This document shows, piece by piece, positions 1-7,948 of a DNA stretch of 35,071 bases (position 1 is its first letter; each line of letters begins with the position of its first letter). Source of the stretch: DASYML01 sp036009045 (lineage in GTDB: Bacteria; Acidobacteriota; Blastocatellia; Pyrinomonadales; Pyrinomonadaceae); contig DASYML010000061.1 of the NCBI GenBank assembly GCA_036009045.1, forward strand, positions 1 to 35,071, read 5' to 3'. Below the pieces are notes generated by a model. That model saw nothing but the letters and a program-made list of their open reading frames with translations. It made no database searches and was not told the origin of the DNA. The position numbers and the translations under genes were made by a program.

Positions 1-117
1 CAGAGCGCACAGAGGACGCACAGAGTTAAGCATTCAACTCTCTGTGCTGACTCTGTGCCCTCTGTGCCTGCGGTGGTGAACGCTTTGCTCCATATATTCA
101 ATTGAGAAGTGCTATAG
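1..117. repeat. Palindromic CTCTGTG/CACAGAG repeat, copy 1 (cut by window edge)
   Basis: Two arms rich in CACAGAG and CTCTGTG words face each other and end in TGCGGTGGTGAA. The right flank, CAATTGAGAAGTGCTATAG, resembles the right end of the copy near 5.5 kb (CAATTGAGAACCGCTCTAG). The left end lies outside the window. It is the same family as the copies at about 1.43, 5.39, 12.01 and 29.65 kb. Confidence 0.8.
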
Positions 118-131
118 TTTTTCAAACAACA

Positions 132-1391
132 ATGTCAACCAGCCTTTCGGAAAATCAGGAGCAGGGCGCAGCCGCCAGCAGCGAGGCGCAGGGCGCGGAG
201 TTGATTGACGTGCGGCAATTAATGGCCCAATCGTCAATCGAAGAATTGAATCGTCTGGCGGAAGAATACTTCTCCCGTCTGACAGACTGGAATTATCATC
301 TCTCGAAACCCTTCGGCGCGCTGGACGAGACGCCGCAACTGCTCATCAACTTCGCCGTCATCCTTCAGGGTCTCTCGCTCTGTCCGGGGATGACCGTGCT
401 GGAATTCGGCGCGGGCACAGGCTGGGCCTCAAGGTTTCTGAGCCAGTTGGGCTGTCGCGTCATCGCGGTTGACGTGTCCGAGACTGCTTTACGCATCGGC
501 GCGGAATTATTCAAACGCCAGCCCGTCATCGGAGACAAACCCGCTCCGCTGTTTCTCAAATTCGACGGCTATAAATTGGACCTGCCCGGCAAGAGCGTGG
601 ACCGCATCATGTGCCTGGACGCTTTTCATCACGTCCCGAATCCGTCGCAGGTCCTTTCAGAGTTGAGCCGCGTGCTCAAGGATGGAGGCATCGCTGGCTT
701 CGCGGAACCTGGGCCGGAGCACTCTAAATCGCCGCAGTCGCAATACGAGATGAAGACCTTCAAGGTCGTCGAGAATGATGTCAACATTCATGAAATCTGG
801 ATGGACGCGCAAGCCGCTGGTTTTACGAAGATGAAGCTGGCGCTCTTCAACGTCCCGCCTTTTCATCTTGAGATGGAAGAGTTTGAAGACTTTCTGCAAA
901 ACGGTCCGGCGAGCGGGCGCTTCGCGGAAGCCGTCTCAGGCTTTATGCAAAACCAGCGAAACTTTTTTCTCTACAAGGGAGAACCCGCGACAACCGACAG
1001 TCGCTTTCGCACCGGACTCAGCGCGTTGATAACCATCACGCCTCAACTCATCTCTGTCAAAGAGGGCGAGACGATTAATGCGTGCGCCGTCGTGACGAAC
1101 AACAGTCCATCCGTCTGGCTGCCGCGCGGCGCGGGCCTCGGCGCTGTCCATCTGGGCTGTCACGTTTACCTGAGCGACGGCACTCTCTTTCGCCACAGCT
1201 ATCACTGGGAGGCGCTCACTCCGGGCGAGGGCAGGCCCATTCTCCCGAACGAAACGATAGAGACGGAAGTGGCTATGCCGGCGCTGCCCAAAGGCCAGTA
1301 CCTTCTTGAATTCGACATGGTCAGCAACGACGTGTGCTGGTTCGCCCTCAACGGCTCGCAGCAGGTGCGCGTCGCCGTAGAGGTTCTTTAG
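132..1391 (+). CDS. Class I SAM-dependent methyltransferase with C-terminal beta-sandwich domain
   Basis: The protein has 419 residues from the ATG at 132. An in-frame TTG at 102 lies inside the upstream repeat, so the ATG is preferred. The middle carries the SAM-binding motif I VLEFGAGTGWAS (about residues 89-100), an acidic strand end (VIAVDVS) and a post-motif LDAFHHVPNP, which is typical of Methyltransf_11/25 Rossmann folds. The last 110 residues (from about 310) form a separate beta-rich module with W/G spacing (PKGQYLLEFDMV, CWFALNGS) seen in other carbohydrate- or lipopolysaccharide-modifying enzymes. The substrate cannot be read from the sequence; a sugar or lipid carrier is a guess. 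No operon partner lies downstream, where another repeat copy follows. Confidence 0.85.
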   Translation: MSTSLSENQEQGAAASSEAQGAELIDVRQLMAQSSIEELNRLAEEYFSRLTDWNYHLSKPFGALDETPQLLINFAVILQGLSLCPGMTVLEFGAGTGWASRFLSQLGCRVIAVDVSETALRIGAELFKRQPVIGDKPAPLFLKFDGYKLDLPGKSVDRIMCLDAFHHVPNPSQVLSELSRVLKDGGIAGFAEPGPEHSKSPQSQYEMKTFKVVENDVNIHEIWMDAQAAGFTKMKLALFNVPPFHLEMEEFEDFLQNGPASGRFAEAVSGFMQNQRNFFLYKGEPATTDSRFRTGLSALITITPQLISVKEGETINACAVVTNNSPSVWLPRGAGLGAVHLGCHVYLSDGTLFRHSYHWEALTPGEGRPILPNETIETEVAMPALPKGQYLLEFDMVSNDVCWFALNGSQQVRVAVEVL

Positions 1392-1428
1392 AGCAGGTCT
1401 GTTCCACACTCAAATGAAATCAAAACTC

Positions 1429-1604
1429 AGTAGTGGTTCAATTTGGTCCCGGGTAATGATAAAAGAAGAGTTCACCACAGAGACATAGAGCGCACAGAGT
1501 CAGCACAGAGTTATTGAATCTTCTTCTCTGTGCTTACTCTCTGTCCTCTGTGTCTGCGGTGGTGAATCTCACTGTCCAATTCACTCAAGTCTGGAACCAC
1601 TACT
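1429..1604. repeat. MITE-like palindromic repeat, copy 2
   Basis: The core (1471-1566) has CACAGAG-rich and CTCTGTG-rich arms around a short AT-rich centre. It is bounded by an 11-bp perfect terminal inverted repeat, AGTAGTGGTTC (1429-1439) and GAACCACTACT (1594-1604). There is no coding capacity. The right inner flank (CACTGTCCAATTCACTC) appears inverted on the left side of the copy near 12.0 kb, so these are related elements in opposite orientation. Confidence 0.8.
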
Positions 1605-1626
1605 CAAATCTCAGAAAGTTATCAGT

Positions 1627-2763
1627 ATGAAAATTATTTTACAGACATTAATGGTCCTGTCATTAGCCTTGAGCTTCAACGCCTGCTCGTCCAGGAAAAC
1701 CGCGCAGCCAGCGACACCCGCGAGCGATAGTAGCGCGCAGGCGGAGGGCAGCGCGTCTGCGACGGCGTCGGAGACAGAGCACGCGGGCGCGTTGAGTAAC
1801 GCGCGTGTTGATGTCAAAACGTTTCGCGGGATTATCGGCAAAAATTCCATCGAGATGAAATTGCAACGCGACGGTGAGAATCTTTCGGGAACATATTTCT
1901 ATGAAGGCATCGGCCAGAACCTCACGCTCAAAGGCCGCGTTGATTCGCCGAAGGGTACACTCTCGCTGGAGGAATTCGACGCGAGCGGCAAGCAGACGGG
2001 AAAGTTTGCGTGCAAGCTGACGGATGAATCGGACCGGGAACCCGCGACCAGAATTGAAGGCCAGTGGTCCAGACCGGACGGCAAACAAGTGACCCCGGTT
2101 GACCTCACGGACCAGCACATAGAGTTTACCAAAAACCTGCAAGTCGTCTCCAAAAGCATCAGGGAACGCAAGCCCTCCATCAATGCCTCTTACCCGCAGA
2201 TTACCGGCAGCAACGATCCCGCCATCACCAGATTCAACCAGCAGGCGGAGGCCATCGTCACGCAGGCCATCAAAGATTTTAAGGAGGGAGAGCCTGACCC
2301 GAACAAGAGTGATTTCTCGACCATCTACAACGTTATGCTCGCCACAGACGATCTCATCAGCGTAGAGATTTCACAGGACTCTTACGCTGGCGGCGCGCAC
2401 CCTGACTCGGCCTATTACACTTTGAACTACGACCTCCGCGCGGGCCGCGAGCTACAACTCAAGGAGATATTCAAAGCGAACGCTGATTACCAGAAAACTA
2501 TCCGGCAATACGCGCTCAAGGACATCAACGCGCGCGCCAAACGCGAAGCCTTGAAGGAACACATGCCGCCCGACCAGCAGACGGAAGACCTTTTTTCGCC
2601 GGACCAATTATCCGAATGGACAGGCTGGGCCATGACGCGCCGTGGTTTTCTCGTCTACTACGATTTCCCACACGCGGTCGCCTTCTTCAGCAAAGAGTTT
2701 ATCCCCGCCCGCGTCCTCAAAGACGACCTGGACCCACAGAGAACAGTAATCAGTAGCCGGTAG
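1627..2763 (+). CDS. Lipoprotein with RsiV/PdaC-like DUF4163-DUF3298 region
   Basis: The protein has 378 residues. The N-terminus has a short basic start, a hydrophobic stretch and a cysteine at residue 20 (SFNACSS), consistent with a type II signal peptide and a lipid-anchored envelope protein. Residues 25-55 are Ala/Ser-rich linker. Residues about 60-145 are beta-rich (FRGIIGKNSIEMKLQRDG). The C-terminal half (about 160-370) contains SYAGGAHPDSAYYTLNYDL followed by a polar, beta-rich tail. This is the signature of the DUF3298 module found in anti-sigma factor RsiV and deacetylase PdaC, where it binds peptidoglycan-related ligands or lysozyme. No catalytic domain is visible, so a binding or structural role is likely. 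The start is the ATG at 1627. Confidence 0.8.
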   Translation: MKIILQTLMVLSLALSFNACSSRKTAQPATPASDSSAQAEGSASATASETEHAGALSNARVDVKTFRGIIGKNSIEMKLQRDGENLSGTYFYEGIGQNLTLKGRVDSPKGTLSLEEFDASGKQTGKFACKLTDESDREPATRIEGQWSRPDGKQVTPVDLTDQHIEFTKNLQVVSKSIRERKPSINASYPQITGSNDPAITRFNQQAEAIVTQAIKDFKEGEPDPNKSDFSTIYNVMLATDDLISVEISQDSYAGGAHPDSAYYTLNYDLRAGRELQLKEIFKANADYQKTIRQYALKDINARAKREALKEHMPPDQQTEDLFSPDQLSEWTGWAMTRRGFLVYYDFPHAVAFFSKEFIPARVLKDDLDPQRTVISSR

Positions 2764-2912
2764 AAAAACTCACAGCAGTTTTTATCTGGGTGCGTCCATT
2801 ACTGAGGGAAAGAATCTCACGCAAAGGCGCAAAGCAGGCGCAAAGCAGTAAGTCGTACTCAACTGGTAATCGCTCTAGTTGGCTTTTCCTACTGGCTGCT
2901 GGCTACAGGCTC
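2764..2912. other. Short intergenic region with CGCAAAGGCGCAAAG words
   Basis: The region between two convergent genes holds a run of short repeats (ACGCAAAGGCGCAAAGCAGGCG, about 2820-2842). A related inverted word (TTTGCGTCTTTGCGCCACC) lies near 18.2 kb. No gene was found. Confidence 0.4.
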
Positions 2913-4115
2913 TTACACCATTGCGAGGCTGAAGCGTGCGGCGAAGAGGGCGGTCATGAGGGCGAGGAGGGCGATGAAGATGGTGCGAATCGTCTGGTCC
3001 AATTTAGGATAGCGACCGGCCTGCGCGAGGACCATAAAGACCGGAAAGATGAGCATCACGTAGCGGTCCACGCCCTGTAAGCTGAGCGATGAGAGCGGCA
3101 TGATGACCGCCAGCAGGGTGAACAACGCGAGCGCCCATTCCCTGCGTTTGATGAGCACAAAGGCACAGCCGAAGGCGAGCATCGCGGCGGCGAAGTTTAA
3201 GAGTTTGAAGTTCCAGGGAATGCCTATCTCTCGAAAATGTTTGACGTAGTCTATGAGCGGACGCCAGAACATTCCCGTCCCGCGATCCCAGTTGAACTGC
3301 GCGTCCTTGAAGGCGAAAGCGTTGCCCGTCAAATGATATAGATAAAGCATGTAGGCGAGGAGTCCAGACGGAATCAAGAGCAGTCCGAGGACGTTCCAAC
3401 TCAAGCCCGCGCGGCGATAACGCTGCCAGTAGAGCAGCGCGAGCACGGGCAGCAGCAGGACTCCGTTAACGCGCGTCGCAGAGGCCAGCGCGCCGAGCAT
3501 GCCCGCCATCCACCAGGCATCCCGCTTCGCCGCGTAGAAACTCCCGACCGTCAAACAGAGAAAGAGGCTTTCCGTCAACGGCAACGAAAAAAAGTAACTC
3601 GTCGGAAAGACCGCTATGTAAAAAATAGTCCGGTCAGCATCCTTTTCATCAAGCCCAAACTCGCGCGCCGTCCGGTGCAGCAATATCAGGCCCAGTAAAA
3701 AGAGGATGTTCGAGAGCGCCACGCCGGTCAAAGGATACTCGCCCGTCACGCTCGCCGCCGCGCGCAGGATGATGGGATAGAGCGGAAAGAAGGCCCAGCT
3801 ATGCTGGCGGTCGGTCATAAATGGACCAGCCTCGTAACCCACCCGCGCGATGTCCTTGTACCAGTTGGCGTCAGCCGATTGGACTATCTCCTGTAGCTTC
3901 TGCGAAACATGCCCCCTCTCAAAAGAGATGCGAGGCTCCTGCACCGCGCCGCCGAAAGTCGCCTGGCCCAGCGTGAGATGCGCCGTCAGGGCAAAGATCA
4001 CCAGCACGATAACGCGCGTCAGCGCAAACGCGAAGAGAGCCGCGCGCGCGCTCCTATCCATCAACGCGCGGCGCAGCAGGGGAGAAACAGAAGCGGGGAG
4101 ACGAAGACTGTTCAT
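2913..4115 (-). CDS. PIG-V-like integral membrane mannosyltransferase
   Basis: The protein has 400 residues and about ten hydrophobic segments. The first (about 27-49) is followed by a luminal loop carrying YKDIARVGYEAGP and then SWAFFPLYPIILRAA. The D-G-Y / AFFPLYP pattern is characteristic of the PIG-V (GPI mannosyltransferase 2-like) GT-C family, which uses polyprenyl-phosphate-linked sugars. LPLTESLFL and AKRDAWWMAGMLGALASATRVNG fit the conserved TM4-5 region, including the SATR motif. Bacterial members glycosylate unknown envelope acceptors. It is divergent from lpxB with 71 bp between them. The ribosome binding site is weak, so the start is not certain. Confidence 0.8.
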   Translation of the reverse strand: MNSLRLPASVSPLLRRALMDRSARAALFAFALTRVIVLVIFALTAHLTLGQATFGGAVQEPRISFERGHVSQKLQEIVQSADANWYKDIARVGYEAGPFMTDRQHSWAFFPLYPIILRAAASVTGEYPLTGVALSNILFLLGLILLHRTAREFGLDEKDADRTIFYIAVFPTSYFFSLPLTESLFLCLTVGSFYAAKRDAWWMAGMLGALASATRVNGVLLLPVLALLYWQRYRRAGLSWNVLGLLLIPSGLLAYMLYLYHLTGNAFAFKDAQFNWDRGTGMFWRPLIDYVKHFREIGIPWNFKLLNFAAAMLAFGCAFVLIKRREWALALFTLLAVIMPLSSLSLQGVDRYVMLIFPVFMVLAQAGRYPKLDQTIRTIFIALLALMTALFAARFSLAMV

Positions 4116-4186
4116 GCGCTCTCATGACTAAAGTCCAAGGCAGTCTACAGCAGGGGGCGGCATTTCGTCTTCTGTTATGATGTTTA

Positions 4187-5392
4187 ATGATGAGTGCGGA
4201 AAAATTTCGTCTGATGATGGTGGTGGGCGAGCCGTCCGGGGATGCTCATGCTGCGGCGCTGGTCCAAGCGCTGCGCGAGAGAGCGCCGCGCACGCAACTG
4301 GAATTTTTCGGCGCGACCGGCGCGTTGATGCGCGCGGCTGAAGTCGAATCCATCGTCCGCTCTGACGACCTGGCGATTATGGGCATCATGGAAGTGGCGC
4401 GAGTGCTGCCCAAGTTCTGGCGCGCGTTCCGCGACCTGAAACGCGCGGCGCTGGAACTCCAGCCGGACGCAGTCATTCTCGTTGACTGGCCCGAATTCAA
4501 TTTGCGGCTGGCGCGTGCGCTGCACAGGCGCGGGCAACGCATCATCTATTACATCAGCCCGCAACTCTGGGCCTGGCGCTCCTACCGCGTGCGAAACATC
4601 CAACGCGACGTAGACCTCTTGCTCGCCATTCTCCCCTTCGAGCCTCAATGGTACGCCGCGCACGGGATAGCGCATGTCGAGTTCGTAGGGCATCCGCTCG
4701 CCGGTGAAGTGCGCCCGCGCTATGGGCGCGAGCAGTTCTGCCTTCAGCATAATTTGGACCACTCGCGCCCCGTCATCTCGCTCCTGCCGGGCAGTCGCCG
4801 CAAGGAACTCGAACGCATCCTGCCGCCGATGCTTGAAGCGTCGGCGCTCATCTCGCGCACGCGCCCGGACATTCAATTCGTCTTGACCCTCGCGCCCGGC
4901 AGGACCCGCGCCGAAGCCGAAGCGCACGTCGCGCGCGCGCGCCAGCAAGGGCTGATGCTTCCAGACACGCTGCTCATCACGCAACACGAAACGCGCGAAG
5001 CCCTCGCCGCTTCGGACGCAGCAGCCGTCGCCAGCGGCACGGCCACGCTCGAAGCCGCCATCCTCTCGACGCCGCTCGTCATCGTCTATAAAGAATCAAG
5101 CATCAACTGGCACACGCTGGGCCGCCTCATTACGGCGGAGCATTTCGGTCTCGTCAATCTCATCGCGGGCGAGCGTCTCGTCACGGAACTTATGCAGGAC
5201 CAACTCAACGGCGAGACACTGGCGCAGGAACTACTCGGACTGTTGGACCAGAAACGCAACCAAACCGCGCGTGCTCAACTGCGAGAGGTATCAGCCAAAC
5301 TCGGCGAGGGCGGCGCATCAAACCGCGCGGCTGAAACCATCTTAAGAGCGGTCCAGCAATTCAAAAATAAAGATGGAGCGCGAAGGGATTAG
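4187..5392 (+). CDS. lpxB: Lipid-A-disaccharide synthase LpxB
   Basis: The protein has 401 residues, normal for LpxB (GT19). It condenses UDP-2,3-diacylglucosamine with lipid X to make the lipid A disaccharide at the inner membrane. Diagnostic motifs are present in order: VVGEPSGDAHAA near the N-terminus, GIMEVARVLPKF, VDWPEFNLRLA, YYISPQLWAWR, LPGSRRKELERI and SGTATLEAAI, followed by the hydrophobic PLVIVYKES. The start is the first of two consecutive ATGs; the second (4190) is out of frame. The TAG stop is formed by the first bases of the downstream repeat element. Its partners lpxA and lpxD converge on it from the other strand, rather than sharing the common lpxD-fabZ-lpxA-lpxB order. Confidence 0.97.
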   Translation: MMSAEKFRLMMVVGEPSGDAHAAALVQALRERAPRTQLEFFGATGALMRAAEVESIVRSDDLAIMGIMEVARVLPKFWRAFRDLKRAALELQPDAVILVDWPEFNLRLARALHRRGQRIIYYISPQLWAWRSYRVRNIQRDVDLLLAILPFEPQWYAAHGIAHVEFVGHPLAGEVRPRYGREQFCLQHNLDHSRPVISLLPGSRRKELERILPPMLEASALISRTRPDIQFVLTLAPGRTRAEAEAHVARARQQGLMLPDTLLITQHETREALAASDAAAVASGTATLEAAILSTPLVIVYKESSINWHTLGRLITAEHFGLVNLIAGERLVTELMQDQLNGETLAQELLGLLDQKRNQTARAQLREVSAKLGEGGASNRAAETILRAVQQFKNKDGARRD

Positions 5393-5557
5393 AGCGGATT
5401 GCAGTTGAACGTATGGAAAGAATTATTCACCACCGCAGACACAGAGGGCACAGAGTCAGCACAGAGAAATGCCTTCAATAACTCTGTGCTGACTCTGTGC
5501 CCTCTGTGTCTGCGGTGGTGACCGCCTTGTTCCAGACACTCAATTGAGAACCGCTCT
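5391..5557. repeat. MITE-like palindromic repeat, copy 3, abutting the lpxB stop codon
   Basis: The core (5426-5521) has CACCACCGCAGACACAGAGG facing CCTCTGTGTCTGCGGTGGTG. Outer ends are AGAGCGG (5391-5397) and CCGCTCT (5551-5557). The element starts within the lpxB stop codon (TAG, 5390-5392). It could also act as a bidirectional terminator because of its long hairpin. Confidence 0.8.
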
Positions 5558-5579
5558 AGAGGATGTCTGAAAAGTCAGA

Positions 5580-5815
5580 GAAAACTATTCAACCTTATCC
5601 CCGGAGGGGATACCTATGATAGCCGGGGGCAAGCGTGAGCGTCGCCCCCGGTTACTGGTCCAAGATAAATTGCCGACCCTGAAGGGGTCGCACCTCAACC
5701 TTGCATGTGCGACCCCTTCAGGGTCGAGACGTGTTGACGTGGGCGTACCGGGGGCGCTGGCCCCGGCTCTCATAGGTGGCCTTTTCAGGGCACAGACGGC
5801 TTTTTAGACATTCGC
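5580..5815. repeat. Compound palindromic element between convergent lpxB and lpxD
   Basis: The element has three nested or serial palindromes. One is CCGGGGGC facing GCCCCCGG around 5625-5652. A perfect 19-bp pair starts GACCCTGAAGGGGTCGCAC (5675-5693) with its complement at 5707-5725. The third is CCGGGGGCGCTGGCCCCGG near 5749-5767. Short open frames across it are GC palindrome artefacts. It is probably a non-autonomous mobile or REP-like repeat. Confidence 0.65.
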
Positions 5816-5867
5816 CAGAATGGATTGCAACCAAAGGCAGTCCTCTTCTTTGCGTGGCTTTAACTCG

Positions 5868-6926
5868 TCACTCTTTCTCTTTATCTCTATCCATAAGCTC
5901 TTTCAACTGGCGGCGCAATTCTTTAATCTCTTCGCGCATTTGGGGGAGGCGGTTGATGTGCGCGTTGAGACGTTTATATTGGTCCAGTGGCTGGACGGGA
6001 ATGCCCCACCAGACGCCCGGACGAACAATTTTGCCGGGCAGGATGCCAGCCTTCGAGCCGATGATGGCCCCGCTCTGGACGCGCGCATGATCGCCCATCC
6101 CGACCTGACCGCCGATGATGGCATCGTCTTCGATGATCGTGCTGCCGGAGATTCCCGTCTGCGCGGCGATGACGACGCGCTCGCCAATCAAGACGTTGTG
6201 CGCTATCTGGACCAGGTTATCTATCTTCGTCGCGCGACCGATGCGCGTTTGGCCCAGCGCGCCGCGATCAACGCAGGTGTTGGCCCCTATCTCTACGTCG
6301 TCTTCAATGAGGACCGTCCCGACCTGCGGGAATTTGTGTCGAAAATTATTTTCGTCGGGCACGTAACCGAAGCCGTCCGCGCCGACGACGACGCCCGCGT
6401 GAAGACGCACGCGCGCGCCCAGCGTCACGCCTTCGTACATCACCACGTTCGGGTAGATGAGGCAATCGGGTCCGATGTTGACGCCGTCGCCGATGACCGT
6501 CCCAGCGTGGACCTGCGTGCCCGCGCCGATGCGCGCTCGCTCGCCGATAGTGACGCGCGGGCCGATATAAACGGTCTCGTCAATCAACGCGCTCGGCGCG
6601 ACGACGGATGAAGGATGAATCGAAGGCTCAAGGCGCGAAGCAGAGTGCAACAGTTCGGCTATCAACGCGAAGGCGAGTTTGGGGCGCGGAGTTTCGATGC
6701 AACATTTCTGGTCCAACTTCGCGCCCGGCGGCACGATGAGGCAGGAGGCTTGACTGCGCCGCGCGTCTTCCAACAGTTTGGGGTCTGCGACAAAAGCTAT
6801 CTCGCCCTCGACGGCGCTCTCAAGGCCCGCGACCCTGCCAATCAACAGGCTGTCATCGCCAAAGACTTGCCCGCCGACATGTCTGGCAAGCTCTGCGACG
6901 GTTTTTTGTTTCTCCCCTGGATTCAT
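5868..6926 (-). CDS. lpxD: UDP-3-O-(3-hydroxyacyl)glucosamine N-acyltransferase LpxD
   Basis: The protein has 352 residues, close to the usual 340. It transfers a 3-hydroxyacyl chain from ACP to the 2-amino group of UDP-3-O-acyl-glucosamine, the third lipid A step. Residues 1-100 form the LpxD N-terminal nucleotide-binding domain (LADPKL-like FVADPKLLEDA). Residues about 105-310 are left-handed beta-helix hexapeptide repeats, including VVVGADGFGYVPD and the catalytic-histidine motif IDNLVQIAHNV. The C-terminal 40 residues are a charged helix. It lies 39 bp downstream of lpxA on the same strand, so the two probably form an operon. fabZ, often between them, is absent. Confidence 0.97.
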   Translation of the reverse strand: MNPGEKQKTVAELARHVGGQVFGDDSLLIGRVAGLESAVEGEIAFVADPKLLEDARRSQASCLIVPPGAKLDQKCCIETPRPKLAFALIAELLHSASRLEPSIHPSSVVAPSALIDETVYIGPRVTIGERARIGAGTQVHAGTVIGDGVNIGPDCLIYPNVVMYEGVTLGARVRLHAGVVVGADGFGYVPDENNFRHKFPQVGTVLIEDDVEIGANTCVDRGALGQTRIGRATKIDNLVQIAHNVLIGERVVIAAQTGISGSTIIEDDAIIGGQVGMGDHARVQSGAIIGSKAGILPGKIVRPGVWWGIPVQPLDQYKRLNAHINRLPQMREEIKELRRQLKELMDRDKEKE

Positions 6927-6965
6927 AAATCGAATAACCCGGCGCTCAGCGAACTTTGATAATCA

Positions 6966-7799
6966 TCAGATGTCCTGCGCCGCATCCTGCGCCGGAAGCG
7001 ATTCGCTGGCATCAGAAAGGCGCAAGACTTCACGCTCGCGCGTGAAGCCGCGACGCGATGCGCGTATGAAAGCCACCAGATGGTCCACTTGCTCGTCCTT
7101 GAGTTGGGCCATCTCAAGCAACGCGCCTTTGAGCGGCAGCCCCTTGCGAAACAGTATTTGATAAGCACGCTTTAAAGCGCTGCGCTGGTCCTGTTTGAAG
7201 CCTGCGCGGCGCAGGCCGACCGTGTTGAGTCCACGCACGCGCGGCGGATTGCCGTCCGTCGTGAAAAACGGGAGCACGTCCTGCACGATCTTGGATTTGC
7301 CGCCGACCATCGCATAGCGGCCAACTCTGACGAACTGGTGCGCGCCGACGTTGGAAGAGAGAAAGACGTGGTCCTCGACAGTGATGTGACCAGCGAGGGC
7401 CACGCCGTTGGCGAAAATATTATCGTCGCCGACGACGCAGTTATGCGCGACGTGTGTGCCGATCATGATGAAGTTACGCGAGCCGACGAGCGTCGCCACG
7501 CCCTCGCCGCAGGCACGATGCAGGGTCGCAAATTCGCGTATCAGATTATCGTCGCCGATGATGAGACGGCTCGGCTCGCCCTTGAACTTAAAGTCCTGCG
7601 GCTCGCCTCCGATGACCGCGTGCTCGAAGACTCGATTGCGTTGGCCCAACGTCGTGAAGCGTTTGATGACGGCGTGCGCGCCTATCTCGCAGCCCTCGCC
7701 AATCTGGACATCCTCTTCTATGACGGCGTATGGACCGATGCTCACGTCGGCGGCAATCAGGGCGCGCGAATTGATGATGGCTGTGGGATGAATATTCAT
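6966..7799 (-). CDS. lpxA: Acyl-ACP--UDP-N-acetylglucosamine O-acyltransferase LpxA
   Basis: The protein has 277 residues, slightly longer than the E. coli enzyme (262). It performs the first committed acylation of lipid A synthesis in the cytoplasm. Hexapeptide repeats run from residue 2 (IHPTAIINSRALI) to about 190. GGEPQDFKFKGE matches the family substrate loop. MIGTHVAHNCVVG holds H119, corresponding to the catalytic H125 of E. coli. The C-terminal helical domain follows from about 200 (GLRRAGFKQDQRSALKRAY). The last 15 residues (Ala/Asp/Gln-rich) are an extension. It is the first gene of the lpxA-lpxD pair. Confidence 0.97.
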   Translation of the reverse strand: MNIHPTAIINSRALIAADVSIGPYAVIEEDVQIGEGCEIGAHAVIKRFTTLGQRNRVFEHAVIGGEPQDFKFKGEPSRLIIGDDNLIREFATLHRACGEGVATLVGSRNFIMIGTHVAHNCVVGDDNIFANGVALAGHITVEDHVFLSSNVGAHQFVRVGRYAMVGGKSKIVQDVLPFFTTDGNPPRVRGLNTVGLRRAGFKQDQRSALKRAYQILFRKGLPLKGALLEMAQLKDEQVDHLVAFIRASRRGFTREREVLRLSDASESLPAQDAAQDI

Positions 7800-7948
7800 A
7801 AAGGAGCGAGGCGCGATATTACATGCGCCCGCGCTCCGTTCGCAACCGAAGGCGTCGGATGCGCGCTGCTCTTCCCGCGCGGGCGCGCGGGAAGAGCGAC
7901 GCGGCGCGTGCTCTTCTCTGTGCCCGGTAAATGGACCGGGGCTTTCCT

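Noticed and set aside
102..131. Earlier TTG start for the methyltransferase
   Set aside because: It lies within the right end of repeat copy 1, and the extra ten residues have no family support.
5616..5807. Small open frame in the lpxB-lpxD gap
   Set aside because: It runs through perfect palindromes; the coding pattern is an effect of the repeat.
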